Translations under genes and position numbers: made by a program | Part shown: positions 53,179-62,464 of the stretch, piece after piece | How positions within the stretch are numbered: position 1 is the first letter of the stretch | How the letters are laid out: every line of letters begins with the position of its first letter | Assembly: GCA_017617615.1 (NCBI GenBank) | Contig: JAFZVV010000002.1 | Span: forward strand, 55,202 to 119,201 | Reading direction: 5' to 3' | DNA from: Prevotella sp. | GTDB taxonomy: Bacteria > Bacteroidota > Bacteroidia > Bacteroidales > Bacteroidaceae | Length of the DNA: 64,000 bases | The notes under the pieces: generated by a model | Databases searched by the model: none | Seen by the model: only the letters and a program-made list of their open reading frames with translations | Told to the model about the DNA's origin: nothing

Positions 53179-55125
53179 TCAATAGCCTGGATTCTGAACC
53201 AGATTGGGGTTCTTCACTATTTCATCGGTAGGAATAGGCCAGAGATAGTTGCGGGTGGTGAACACATGCAGCAACTCGGGGTCTTGCACTCGCTTGTAGT
53301 ACTCTGCTGCCGAGGTAGCATCAGAATTCCACTGCCAGATATTGGTATTGAAGTATTTCGAGCCCTCAAGCCAGCGGCGCACGTCGTCGTTGCGGTAGCC
53401 CTCGAACGCCAGTTCCACCGTACGCTCTTGCTTGATAATCTCGCGCATGCCTTCCTTCGTCATATACTTATTGGCATGCTTGGCATTTGCCCAAGCCGTC
53501 TCGACCGAGGGAACTCCCGAACGGGCACGGATGGTGTCGAGCAAAGCGAGGATTTCGCCCTGACGTTGTTCGCCATAGACCTCGTTGAGACACTCGGCAT
53601 AACTGAGCATCATCTCATTGTATCGGATAATGGGCCATGCATAGCGGGTTATCACCCCATTGCCCTGTGTGTCGGGATGCATCAACTTGCGGAGGAAGAC
53701 CCCCGAGGTGGGCACATCAATATCATCATGGGTCTGACGGCCATTGGCCTCCTGATAGCGCATCTTCAGGTTGTAGAGCGTGCCGTAGCCTCGCACCCTG
53801 GAACGGTCGAAACCGATGGAGGCATAGAAACGAGGTTCACGGTTCATGAACATATAAGCCGTCTGCTCACCCACCTGTGCCACGGTGCTGTGGTCGGCGG
53901 TGATGGTCACCACCGAATCTTTGTTTGCATAGTCGAATGTCGGGTCTTCGTCCAAGGGGAGCCCGTTCTGTGTGTAGAAGAACTCTGTGGCATTGAGCGT
54001 GGGGCCGAACCACTGCCAGGCCTCACCTGTAGAAGTGGCGGCAGAACTCTTGTAATTGATAGAACGCTGAATCTCATGCCAGCCCTGCACCTGGTTGGTG
54101 GTGCGCGAGCAACCCCATATCACCTCCTCGTTCCATTTCGACACCATCGCATACTGATAGTTGTACATGTAGGGCAGACGGATGGAGTCGTTTCTGAAAT
54201 TGCGGGCATCCACGGTTTTCGAATAGTCGGAAGCAGGATATTTGAACAGACGGATATTGGCCGTCTTGCACAATGTCAGGGCTTCCTCGTAGGCGGCAAG
54301 GGCACGTTGCCATTTCCGTTTCTCCAAATCCGGGTCATCCTGTGGGAAGAGTTTCGTACCGTCCTTGTTCTCCAGCGAATAATACAGCGGATTGTTGTTG
54401 AACAGTGGACTTGCGGCATAGAGCAACACCTTGGCCTTGAAGCAGCGGTTGATGACCTGGTCGATTCTTCCCAATTCGGAAGTGTTGATGATGCGCACTG
54501 GAAGCGTGTTCACCGACTCGTCGAGCAGGCTCACGATATAGTTCACCACGGTATCTACCGGCTCACGCGCCTGTTGGTTGGCCTTATCCGACACGTCGAG
54601 TGGCGTTTCTTCCCTGACGAGGGGGATGGCGCCATATTGCGTGAAGAGCAGGAAGTGATAGTAGGCAATGAGGAATTTCACCTCCCCACTCCATCGGCTC
54701 TTCTCGCTCTGCGACATATCGGGCACGCGGTCGATATTATTGAGGAATGTGTGACAGATGCGCAATGGAATGAACAACGACTCCTCGCAAGGAGCGTGCT
54801 CGCTCCAACTGCTCCCCCAGTCGCCATACCAGAAACTCATGATGGGCTGGTCGGCACTGAGTTTGCCTAAAACGGCATTCTTGCCGTCGGTCACGCGGTT
54901 GATGCTCATAATCATCTCGTCGCTCATACCGAGGAACGAGTAGGTATTGTCGTACTCGGGTATATAGTGGTAGCAGGTGGCCAAGGCCCTGTAGGCCGTC
55001 TCTTTCCTGTTGAAGAGTGCGGAGATTTCCTGCGTGTTGTCTGGCACCACGTCCAGATAGTCAGAACAACCACTGGCTGCCACGGCCAGCACACCAAACA
55101 ATATGTATTTTATATACTTTTTCAT
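53179..55125 (-). CDS. SusD/RagB-like glycan-binding lipoprotein
   Basis: A 648-residue outer-membrane lipoprotein (lipobox AASGC, C20) that caps the SusC pore and captures the glycan. It has the N-terminal CSDYLDVVPD start, TPR-like helices, a long insertion with the ligand face, and the C-terminal RTVELAFEGYRNDDVRRW segment, all normal for the SusD family. It is encoded 23 nt after SusC, the standard gene pair. Confidence 0.95.
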   Translation of the reverse strand: MKKYIKYILFGVLAVAASGCSDYLDVVPDNTQEISALFNRKETAYRALATCYHYIPEYDNTYSFLGMSDEMIMSINRVTDGKNAVLGKLSADQPIMSFWYGDWGSSWSEHAPCEESLFIPLRICHTFLNNIDRVPDMSQSEKSRWSGEVKFLIAYYHFLLFTQYGAIPLVREETPLDVSDKANQQAREPVDTVVNYIVSLLDESVNTLPVRIINTSELGRIDQVINRCFKAKVLLYAASPLFNNNPLYYSLENKDGTKLFPQDDPDLEKRKWQRALAAYEEALTLCKTANIRLFKYPASDYSKTVDARNFRNDSIRLPYMYNYQYAMVSKWNEEVIWGCSRTTNQVQGWHEIQRSINYKSSAATSTGEAWQWFGPTLNATEFFYTQNGLPLDEDPTFDYANKDSVVTITADHSTVAQVGEQTAYMFMNREPRFYASIGFDRSRVRGYGTLYNLKMRYQEANGRQTHDDIDVPTSGVFLRKLMHPDTQGNGVITRYAWPIIRYNEMMLSYAECLNEVYGEQRQGEILALLDTIRARSGVPSVETAWANAKHANKYMTKEGMREIIKQERTVELAFEGYRNDDVRRWLEGSKYFNTNIWQWNSDATSAAEYYKRVQDPELLHVFTTRNYLWPIPTDEIVKNPNLVQNPGY

Positions 55126-55148
55126 AACCTTATTCTTTTTAGCCCTTA

Positions 55149-58100
55149 TCAGAATTCCAAGTTCAAGCCGATGTTGAATACTCTCTGTGTGGGATAGCCA
55201 ATGCCATATCCACCCATCTCAGGATCCCATAACTTGAAGTCGCTGAAACAAAGCAAGTTGTTGCCCGAGGCAAAGAAGCGGAATACACTCAGGCCCCATT
55301 TCCTTACCAACTTCGCAGGCAGGGAATAACCCATCTCCACGGTCTTCAGTCGCAGGAACGAGCCGTCGCGCAGCCACCAGGTAGAGTTGACCGTGTTGTT
55401 GGCCACACCGGCTGTCGACAATCGTGGCCAGAATGCATGGGGGTCGGGGTTCTCCTCGCTCCAATAGTTGTCGACCACCAGTTTCAGCACATTGCGGTGG
55501 TTGGCCAGTGGCTCGATGGACGACGGCTGGATGAAGAACGACGAATGGGCCGAACCCTGGAAGAAGAACGACACGTCGAAGTTGTGGTAACCCGTCGACG
55601 CACCGAAGCCATAGACGATTTCTGGGTCGGTGGGATAACCGATGGCCACCATATCCTTCGAGTTGATGACACCATCTTGATTGATGTCGACATACTTGAT
55701 GTCGCCCGCCATGTAGGTGGCACCAGCCACCACCTCCTGACGCGGACTGTTCTCCACGTCGTTCTGGTCGATGAACAGGCGCTCGGCCACATATCCCCAT
55801 TGCTGGCTCAGGTTATAGCCAAAACGGTTGCGCCAAGGCTCGGGATAGATGAGGTCGCCGCCACGGATATACTCGCTGGTGGTATAGGTGTAGTTGAAGC
55901 GGGTCTGCAGCCACCATCTGGGAGTGATGCTCCAGTTGATGTCGCAGGAGGCGTCGATACCATGCTTTTTGGTCTTACCCATATTGGCATAGATGTCGGC
56001 CGTGGCACCCATGGACAGAGGCACTGACCCCATCTTCTGGTAGATGTCGTTGCGGTCTTCGCGGAAATATTCGAACTGCAAGTTGGCCTTGTGCAAGATG
56101 TCGATTTCTACACCATAGTTCTGCATGGTGGCTGCCTCCCATCCAATCTTCGAGTTGGCGTAGCGGTTGATGGAGTAGCCGTTGTAGTTGACATCGAAAT
56201 CCTGTCCCCATGAATAGCCCTGGCCGGAATCGTTGGTGTTGACATCGGCGAGATAGTAAAAGCGCTGGCTTATCGACATGATATTGTCGTTACCCACCAG
56301 TCCATAACTGGCCTTGAACTTGAACATCGGGAATACCTTGCCAAGGAAGGAATTCTTCCAGAACGTCTCGTTAGAGATGATGTAGCCCACACCTATGGAG
56401 GGGAAGAAACCCCAGCGATGGTCGCGGTCGAACTTCTCGGAGCCGTTGTAACCGAAATTGGTCTCGAGGAAATAACGCTCGCCATAACTGTAGGTAAAGC
56501 GGCCCGACAGACCGAGCGTGCGGATGGGAAGAGAGCCGAAGGCGCCACCCTGGTTACCCAGCAACTGTTCCTTCATCTGCCCCACCAACATTCCGCTCAC
56601 GCCATGCTTTCCGAACTCTCTATTATACTGGATGGCTGCCTCGAAGTAATAGGAACTACTGGTCGAGAGGCTCTGTGTGGGGTTGCTCAGGCGGTCGGTA
56701 CCCTCCTGCACCTGGTCGAGGCTGTATTTTGTGCCCAGTTCGCTCACTTCGGTCTTCAGCGCATAGTAGAACGGTGTCATGGAGCGTGTGTTGGTATTCG
56801 AACCTGTGGAGGTGAACGAGGCGAGCGCACGTGCGGTCAGTCCCTCGGTAATCATCTTCAGGTCTTGCTCAATGGTGAAGATGGAATTTCCCGTATAGGA
56901 GAAAGCGTCCGAATAGCCCACCATCATCTCGGCATAGGGGTTGGGGTAGCGCACGCTGCCCACATTGTTGCCATACAGCACATGGTCGGCGTAATACCAT
57001 GTGTTGTCGATAGACTTGTCGTAGAAGGCGGGGAAGTCCACCGGATTGGCACGCATGATCTGGTCGAAGAGGTCGGACGTCGATGCTGCCGGCGTGTTCG
57101 AACGGTCGAGCAGCGTATAGACTTTGACGGCGGCTTTCGTCGTCTTGGTCAGGTTCACGTCGATATTGGCGCGGATATTGTAGCGGTTGATACTGATGTT
57201 GTTGTTGTAGTTGTTCACCGACGGCACCTTCAGAAGGCCATTCTCATGGGTGTAGGCGGCCGAAAGATAATACTGTGCCACCTCTCCACCACCCGAGGCA
57301 GTCACCGTGGCCTTGGTATTGATGGCTGCATTTTTGAACATCATGCCATACCAGTCGACGTTGGGGTAGAGCATCGGATCCACGCCATTGCGGGTGTTCT
57401 CTATCTTCTCCATCATGTATGCATCGCTGGTCACACCTTGTATGTCGCGCGTGCGCACCGCATAATTATAGAGGTTCATATATTCCACACCATCCACGAA
57501 CTCCAATATTTTCGTGGGAGTGGAGATTTGCGTCTCCAGACGGGTGGTAATCCTCAGTTTGCCTTTCCTTCCCGACTTGGTAGTGACCAGGATCACGCCG
57601 TTTGCGCCCTTTGAGCCATAGAGCGCGGTGGCGGTAGCATCTTTCATGATGGAGAAGCTGGCAATGTTCTCTGGTTCCAGACGAGCCAGGTCTTCTGTCG
57701 ACATCTCAATGCCATCGATCAAGATGAGCGGTCCTGCCAGCGAACTCTCCAGACTGCTCACGCCTCGGATAAAGAAATTGGCATTATCCTTGCCAGGTTC
57801 ACCCGTACGCTGATACGATACCACACCGGCGATGCGTCCAGCCATCGTGTTGGTGAGGTTGGTGCTTGGTGTGCGCAGTTCTGCAGGGTTGATGGTCTCG
57901 ATGGAGCCAATGACGGAGTTCTTCTTCTGACGGGCGAAGGCCACGACCACCATTTCATCGAGCGTGTTCGCATCTTCTTTCATGACTACGTCGATCTCTT
58001 CACGCTTACCCACATACTCTTTGGCCGTGGCGAAACCGACATAAGAGAAGGTGAGGGTATCCTGGGGTTCGGCTTTTAGGGCATATTTTCCGTCGACCGA

Positions 58101-58274
58101 AGTGACGGTACCGCCAGCCTCCTTACCCCTTACAACCACAGTGACACCAGGCAGCGGCGTGCCTTCCGTGTCGACGACAAGTCCTTTCACGATATGTTGT
58201 GCCTTGATTGGCAACGAGCCAATGACCAGCATCAAAACGATCGTAAAGAACTGTTCCAAAGGTTTCTTTCTCAT
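55149..58274 (-). CDS. SusC/RagA TonB-linked outer-membrane transporter
   Basis: A 1041-residue importer for glycan oligosaccharides. The order is signal peptide, carboxypeptidase-regulatory-like domain (VKGLVVDTEGTPLPGVTVVVRG), the SusC motif (MVVVAFARQKKNSVIGSIETI) and plug (NFFIRGVSSLESSLAGPLILIDGIEM, KDATATALYGSKGANGVILVTTK), and a 22-strand barrel. It is first in the minus-strand operon. A -7-like TATTTTTG is present on the minus strand at 58349-58342. No dedicated regulator (hybrid two-component, ECF sigma) is visible. Confidence 0.96.
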   Translation of the reverse strand: MRKKPLEQFFTIVLMLVIGSLPIKAQHIVKGLVVDTEGTPLPGVTVVVRGKEAGGTVTSVDGKYALKAEPQDTLTFSYVGFATAKEYVGKREEIDVVMKEDANTLDEMVVVAFARQKKNSVIGSIETINPAELRTPSTNLTNTMAGRIAGVVSYQRTGEPGKDNANFFIRGVSSLESSLAGPLILIDGIEMSTEDLARLEPENIASFSIMKDATATALYGSKGANGVILVTTKSGRKGKLRITTRLETQISTPTKILEFVDGVEYMNLYNYAVRTRDIQGVTSDAYMMEKIENTRNGVDPMLYPNVDWYGMMFKNAAINTKATVTASGGGEVAQYYLSAAYTHENGLLKVPSVNNYNNNISINRYNIRANIDVNLTKTTKAAVKVYTLLDRSNTPAASTSDLFDQIMRANPVDFPAFYDKSIDNTWYYADHVLYGNNVGSVRYPNPYAEMMVGYSDAFSYTGNSIFTIEQDLKMITEGLTARALASFTSTGSNTNTRSMTPFYYALKTEVSELGTKYSLDQVQEGTDRLSNPTQSLSTSSSYYFEAAIQYNREFGKHGVSGMLVGQMKEQLLGNQGGAFGSLPIRTLGLSGRFTYSYGERYFLETNFGYNGSEKFDRDHRWGFFPSIGVGYIISNETFWKNSFLGKVFPMFKFKASYGLVGNDNIMSISQRFYYLADVNTNDSGQGYSWGQDFDVNYNGYSINRYANSKIGWEAATMQNYGVEIDILHKANLQFEYFREDRNDIYQKMGSVPLSMGATADIYANMGKTKKHGIDASCDINWSITPRWWLQTRFNYTYTTSEYIRGGDLIYPEPWRNRFGYNLSQQWGYVAERLFIDQNDVENSPRQEVVAGATYMAGDIKYVDINQDGVINSKDMVAIGYPTDPEIVYGFGASTGYHNFDVSFFFQGSAHSSFFIQPSSIEPLANHRNVLKLVVDNYWSEENPDPHAFWPRLSTAGVANNTVNSTWWLRDGSFLRLKTVEMGYSLPAKLVRKWGLSVFRFFASGNNLLCFSDFKLWDPEMGGYGIGYPTQRVFNIGLNLEF

Positions 58275-58910
58275 TGAACAGGTATTTAAGGTTTTAATGA
58301 TGACAAATAGACTATTTCGGTTTTTAGGTTAAATGACATTGCAAAAATAATAAAAACAACAATACGAGAAACGGAGGATAATGGAAAAGTAGACACAAGC
58401 AAAAGACTAATCATTGCAAATATCTAATATCCAATGTTTTACAAAAAATGCCCAACCACATAAAAGTGGAATTTAGAGCGCTGTTTCTGTGTTTCCGATT
58501 TGCTTGACAGCCTTTTCGAACTCCTCACGAGACCCTATTGCTGCGTTTTTCACTGTAGACTTGTAGTTATATATGGTATGTACTATGGCAAAAATAGGAA
58601 AAAAGTCAAAAAATCGCAAATAAAAGCCAGATTTTTTAGATGTGTGACTCTTTTTTTTAGTTATGTCGGAAAATAAATCTACTTTACAACGCCACCGAAA
58701 ATTACCTTAACATCTTGAACTACAATCCATTATCATCAATTTAACCAATCCGTGAATCCACTTTCTTCTCATGATGGCTTTTTTTGCGTGCGTTTTTTCG
58801 CTATTTTTGCACTATCTTGAAAACGCAGCATACCTTGACCGAAAACCATGTCAGAGTCTCATCACTGAAGGAAAGAAAATAGTCAGATAACCCCCAAAGA
58901 CACATCATCT
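58275..58910. other. 636-nt AT-rich divergent control region
   Basis: Lies between the SusC operon and the GH18 gene. It contains -7-like boxes for both directions (CAAAAATA at 58342-58349 for SusC; TATTTTTG at 58802-58809 for GH18), long A/T runs, and a minus-strand frame without ATG (58473-58706, 77 codons) that could be a decayed gene end. It shows none of the repeats common elsewhere in the window. Confidence 0.5.
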
Positions 58911-60632
58911 ATGACAAGAACACATAAAATCCTATGTATGGCCATTGCCATGCTCACCGCAATCACCGCTTCGGCCAAACGACAAGCCGACGACATGGTG
59001 GTTGTGGCATACGTCACCTCCTGGACCCATGAAGTGCCCGACCCCACGACGATGACCCACATCAACTACGCTTTCGGACATGTCGACGACACGTTTGATG
59101 GCGTGAGGATAGACAATCCCGAGCGCCTGCGGATGATTGTCGGTCTGAAGAGCAAGAACCCGTCGCTTAAAGTCATGCTCAGCATCGGTGGCTGGGGCAG
59201 CGGGCGGTTCAGCGAGATGGCCTCCTCGGAAAAGAACCGAGAGTCGTTCGTGAAAGACTGCCGGCGTGTGGTGACGGAATTCGGGCTCGACGGCATAGAC
59301 ATCGACTGGGAATACCCCACGCAGTCGATGGCGGGCATATCATCCTCTCCCGACGACACCAGGAACTTCACCTTTCTCATGCGCGACCTGCGCCGCACAT
59401 TGGGAAAGAAGAAACTGTTAACCGCTGCCACGGTATGCGACGCGAAATACATCGATTTCCCCTCCTGCATACAGTATATGGATTTCGTGAATGTCATGGC
59501 CTACGACATGGGCAATCCCCCTCAGCACCATGCCGCCCTCTTCCCCTCCCCCATCTCGAGTCACATCACAGCATCGCAGGCAGTGGAAGCACACCTGAAA
59601 GCAGGCGTGCCAGCCGGCAAGTTGGTGATGGGAATGCCTTTCTATGGCCGTGGCAACCGTGACGACCAGGGTCTGAGGTCATTCGACCGCACCGGCATGT
59701 TGCCGAAAGGCTATGAGAGGCGGTGGGACGACGTGGGTAAGGTGCCCTATATCACCAACGAACGGGGTGAACTGGTCAGGGGGTATGAGGACATCCGCTC
59801 GCTGGCAGCCAAATGCCAGTTCATCCTCGACCACCACTTGCGCGGCGGCATGTACTGGGATTACGGCAGCGACAACAGCCAGGGCGACAAGCGCAACACC
59901 CTCTACCTATCGCTCCTGAAAAACAAGAAAGCCACTCTGCCCACGCGCAGGGTCCTCGTTCTGGCTGAGCGCGGCGGACTGCATGAGCCTTTCACTGCCA
60001 CCGGACTTCAGTGGCTCGAAGAAAACAAGGAGCGGTTCAACATGGAACTCACCATCCTGAACACGGCGGAACACATCGCTAAAGACGAGCTCAACAATTA
60101 TCATCTCGTACTGCAACTGAACCATCCTCCCTACGCCTGGAGCGATGAAGCCAAAGAAGACTTTCAACGCTATATCGACCGGGGCATCGGAAACTACATC
60201 GGATTCCATCATGCCTCTCTGCTCGGCGAGTTCGACGGGTACGCCATGTGGCCATGGTTCTCCGAATTCATGGGCGGCGTGCGTTACCAGAACTACATTG
60301 CCGACAAGTGTGACGGCACGGTGCAGGTGGAAGACCGGCAGCACCCTGTAATGAAAGACGTGCCCGGGACATTCGTCATCGAAGACGACGAGTGGTACAC
60401 CTACAACAAAGACCCGCGTGAGAACGTGCACGTGCTGGCCCATGTCGACGAAGCCAGCTACACCATCAAGACCGACATCAAGATGGGCGACCATCCCGTG
60501 ATATGGACCCACCCCGCCAAAGGAGCCCGTAACGTGTATTTCCTGTTCGGACATAGCAAGCGGCTATTCGACAATCCCACATTCATCCAATTATTGGAAA
60601 ACGCCTTGGAATGGACCTTAGAGGTGAAATGA
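58911..60632 (+). CDS. Exported GH18 glycosidase fused to a ThuA-like domain
   Basis: A 573-residue exported protein. The GH18 barrel (about 25-340) has SIGGWGSG and the catalytic DGIDIDWEYP with D127, D130, D132 and E134; activity on chitin or on the chitobiose core of N-glycans is expected. From about residue 346 onward (RRVLVLAERGG ... NYIGFHHAS) a second domain resembles ThuA, a glutamine-amidotransferase-like fold found in Bacteroidetes sugar loci. A GH18-ThuA fusion is uncommon. A separate ThuA protein follows at 60796, and the GH30 locus is divergent. Confidence 0.87.
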   Translation: MTRTHKILCMAIAMLTAITASAKRQADDMVVVAYVTSWTHEVPDPTTMTHINYAFGHVDDTFDGVRIDNPERLRMIVGLKSKNPSLKVMLSIGGWGSGRFSEMASSEKNRESFVKDCRRVVTEFGLDGIDIDWEYPTQSMAGISSSPDDTRNFTFLMRDLRRTLGKKKLLTAATVCDAKYIDFPSCIQYMDFVNVMAYDMGNPPQHHAALFPSPISSHITASQAVEAHLKAGVPAGKLVMGMPFYGRGNRDDQGLRSFDRTGMLPKGYERRWDDVGKVPYITNERGELVRGYEDIRSLAAKCQFILDHHLRGGMYWDYGSDNSQGDKRNTLYLSLLKNKKATLPTRRVLVLAERGGLHEPFTATGLQWLEENKERFNMELTILNTAEHIAKDELNNYHLVLQLNHPPYAWSDEAKEDFQRYIDRGIGNYIGFHHASLLGEFDGYAMWPWFSEFMGGVRYQNYIADKCDGTVQVEDRQHPVMKDVPGTFVIEDDEWYTYNKDPRENVHVLAHVDEASYTIKTDIKMGDHPVIWTHPAKGARNVYFLFGHSKRLFDNPTFIQLLENALEWTLEVK

Positions 60633-60760
60633 ACAAGCCATTAGTCATTTTCCTCTTGTCTATCAGCATCCCCACACTGGCACAGGAGCCATTGCCGGTA
60701 GACGTCGGCAACTCGTTGGAAACGGAGTTGCTGCGCGAGCTTCCAAATTCCTGTCGCTAA
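60629..60760 (+). CDS. 43-residue ORF with signal peptide (small protein or truncated remnant)
   Basis: An ATG overlaps the GH18 stop by 4 nt (ATGA), and the frame runs 43 codons to TAA. The product begins with a good signal peptide (NKPLVIFLLSISIPTLAQ) and has only 24 residues after cleavage (EPLPVDVGNSLETELL...). Coupling and signal favour translation; the very short mature part suggests the start of a larger secreted protein that was cut off by a deletion or stop. Confidence 0.45.
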   Translation: MNKPLVIFLLSISIPTLAQEPLPVDVGNSLETELLRELPNSCR

Positions 60761-60795
60761 TGGCTGAATACTAATATCAAATAATCAAAACAACC

Positions 60796-61605
60796 ATGCG
60801 AAAAGCAATACTAAGCATGATGGTGGCTGCAACGTTTTGCATTCCCATCACCGCACAGAACGAAGGCGAATATGCTGCCAACTACGCCAAGGCTCCCCGG
60901 TTCAAGGCCTTACTGTTCTGGCAACCGGACGCCGAAGAAGCCCATGTGCAGTTCGACAAGCAAGCCATTGATTTCTTCCATAAACTCACCTATGGCGAGG
61001 GATGGATCATGGACGTGACCACATCGATGGAAGAATACCCTTACGAACGACTGAAAGACTACAGCATCATCATCAGTCTAAACGCCGCTCCTGGAGGCAA
61101 GCAGCAGAGGGAAGCCTTCGAGAAATACATGGACAACGGAGGAGGGTGGATAGGATTCCATGCCTCTGCCTACAACGACCGCAACACCCACTGGCCATGG
61201 CTGAACAAGTTTCTTGGATGCGGACAATTCTATTGCAACAATTGGCCGCCACAACCGGCGCTTGTAGAATGCGACGTGGCAGACCATCCCGTGACCATCT
61301 CCCTACCCCATGAGTTCGTGGTTCCGCCAAGTGAATTCTACCAATGGCAACCTTCGCCACGACTGAACGACGATGTGGAGGTGCTTGTCAGCATCTCGCC
61401 GAAGATGTATCCTTTCGGATTGAAGGATGTGGTGAAATTCGGTGATTTCCCCATTGTGTGGACCAACAAGAAATACCGGATGGTGTATCTGAACATGGGG
61501 CATGGCGACGAAGGATTCATCGATGCCACGCAGCAACTGCTTTTCGTCAACGCTTTCCGCTGGGTGGTGAGCAGGGACCCGCAAGGAGACCCATTTATGA
61601 AATGA
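60796..61605 (+). CDS. Exported ThuA-domain protein
   Basis: A 269-residue exported protein (signal to about residue 20) of the ThuA family: FKALLFWQPDAEEAHVQFD, SMEEYPYERLKDYSIIISLN, NGGGWIGFHASAYND and VYLNMGHGDEGF. ThuA was named from trehalose-utilization loci; the catalytic role is unclear, and many members look like sugar-binding or hydrolytic proteins. It resembles the C-terminal domain of the preceding GH18 protein, so the two probably act on the same substrate. Confidence 0.87.
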   Translation: MRKAILSMMVAATFCIPITAQNEGEYAANYAKAPRFKALLFWQPDAEEAHVQFDKQAIDFFHKLTYGEGWIMDVTTSMEEYPYERLKDYSIIISLNAAPGGKQQREAFEKYMDNGGGWIGFHASAYNDRNTHWPWLNKFLGCGQFYCNNWPPQPALVECDVADHPVTISLPHEFVVPPSEFYQWQPSPRLNDDVEVLVSISPKMYPFGLKDVVKFGDFPIVWTNKKYRMVYLNMGHGDEGFIDATQQLLFVNAFRWVVSRDPQGDPFMK

Positions 61606-61659
61606 AAAACTTCACAGAATTATGGGATAGAAGGAGAGCATGCAAGGAAAGAGCAACAT

Positions 61660-61746
61660 GTCCCTTTAACTTCCCTTTAACTTCCTTTTAACTCCCCTTT
61701 AACTTCCCTTTAACTTCCCTTCAAATATATAATCGGGCGAAGCCCG
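61660..61746. repeat. Composite intergenic repeat, copy 6 (partial)
   Basis: Contains ACATGTCCC, about six 11-bp CCCTTTAACTT units (61661-61723), and one mini-hairpin CGGGC-GAA-GCCCG (61734-61746). The 9-bp array is missing. It separates convergent genes. Confidence 0.7.
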
Positions 61747-61756
61747 AAGTCAATCG

Positions 61757-62464
61757 TCAGAACCCCATTTCCTCTCCGCTCTCGATGAAGTGGAGTTCCT
61801 CCTCGGTGAAGTCCCCCAGCCGGCAGATGTTCGAGGTGCGGATGTCGCGTCCCTTCGCCACATACTCCCGTCGCAGGTTTTTGCAGAGGGCGGCGAAGCC
61901 CGTCTCCTCGAAGGCTGTCTCCTCGTCCTCTCTCCTCTTTTCCTGGGTCACACGTGCCGTCCACCACGGCATAAACGCCTTGCCGCACTGCTGCAGCACG
62001 TCCATCAGGTCGAACTGTCCGTATGAGTTCTTGTAATCCGTGATGTAGTTGGCGAAGTAATAGAGCAAACCAAAGAGCGAGAGCGTCTTTCCGTATTTCC
62101 CGACGAAGAGTTTCGCCGTCTCCTCCACCGCGTGTCTGTTCACTGGCTCATTGGGTCGGATGAGCGAGAACAATCCCAGCATGTTGTTTATCACGAGCAC
62201 TTTCCCCATGCCCGTCATGTAGTATTCGTCGAGCAGACTGAGCTTGGCGTTGGGATAGAGGGTGCATTTGTCGGGGTTTGCCAGTGCCCCTGCCCATTTG
62301 CATGGCGCGAAGAACGCCACGAGGTGCTGTTCAGAAGGGTAGATGGTCTTGATGGCCTCCATGTCGGCGATTTGCCTCTTGGATAAATGCCTCTGACTGT
62401 TCGATTCCCCATTGTTGGGCGTCGCGGATGTATTCGGCCGCGGTGTGTTTGGTGTGATGTTCAT
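61757..62464 (-). CDS. Hypothetical protein paired with the DUF7833-like gene
   Basis: A 235-residue soluble protein. From about residue 35 it looks folded and helical (MEAIKTIYPSEQHLVAFFAPCKW ... LFGLLYYFANYITDYK); the first 34 residues are low-complexity (many N, P, T). The long version overlaps the upstream gene by 134 nt in another frame; the ATG at 62362 would reduce this to 32 nt. No family is recognised, but gene pairs of this kind next to DUF7833 genes are common in Prevotella chromosomes. Confidence 0.7.
   Translation of the reverse strand: MNITPNTPRPNTSATPNNGESNSQRHLSKRQIADMEAIKTIYPSEQHLVAFFAPCKWAGALANPDKCTLYPNAKLSLLDEYYMTGMGKVLVINNMLGLFSLIRPNEPVNRHAVEETAKLFVGKYGKTLSLFGLLYYFANYITDYKNSYGQFDLMDVLQQCGKAFMPWWTARVTQEKRREDEETAFEETGFAALCKNLRREYVAKGRDIRTSNICRLGDFTEEELHFIESGEEMGF

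Noticed and set aside
53155..54870. 571-codon antisense frame opposite susD
   Set aside because: Shadow of a clear SusD gene in a complete SusC operon.
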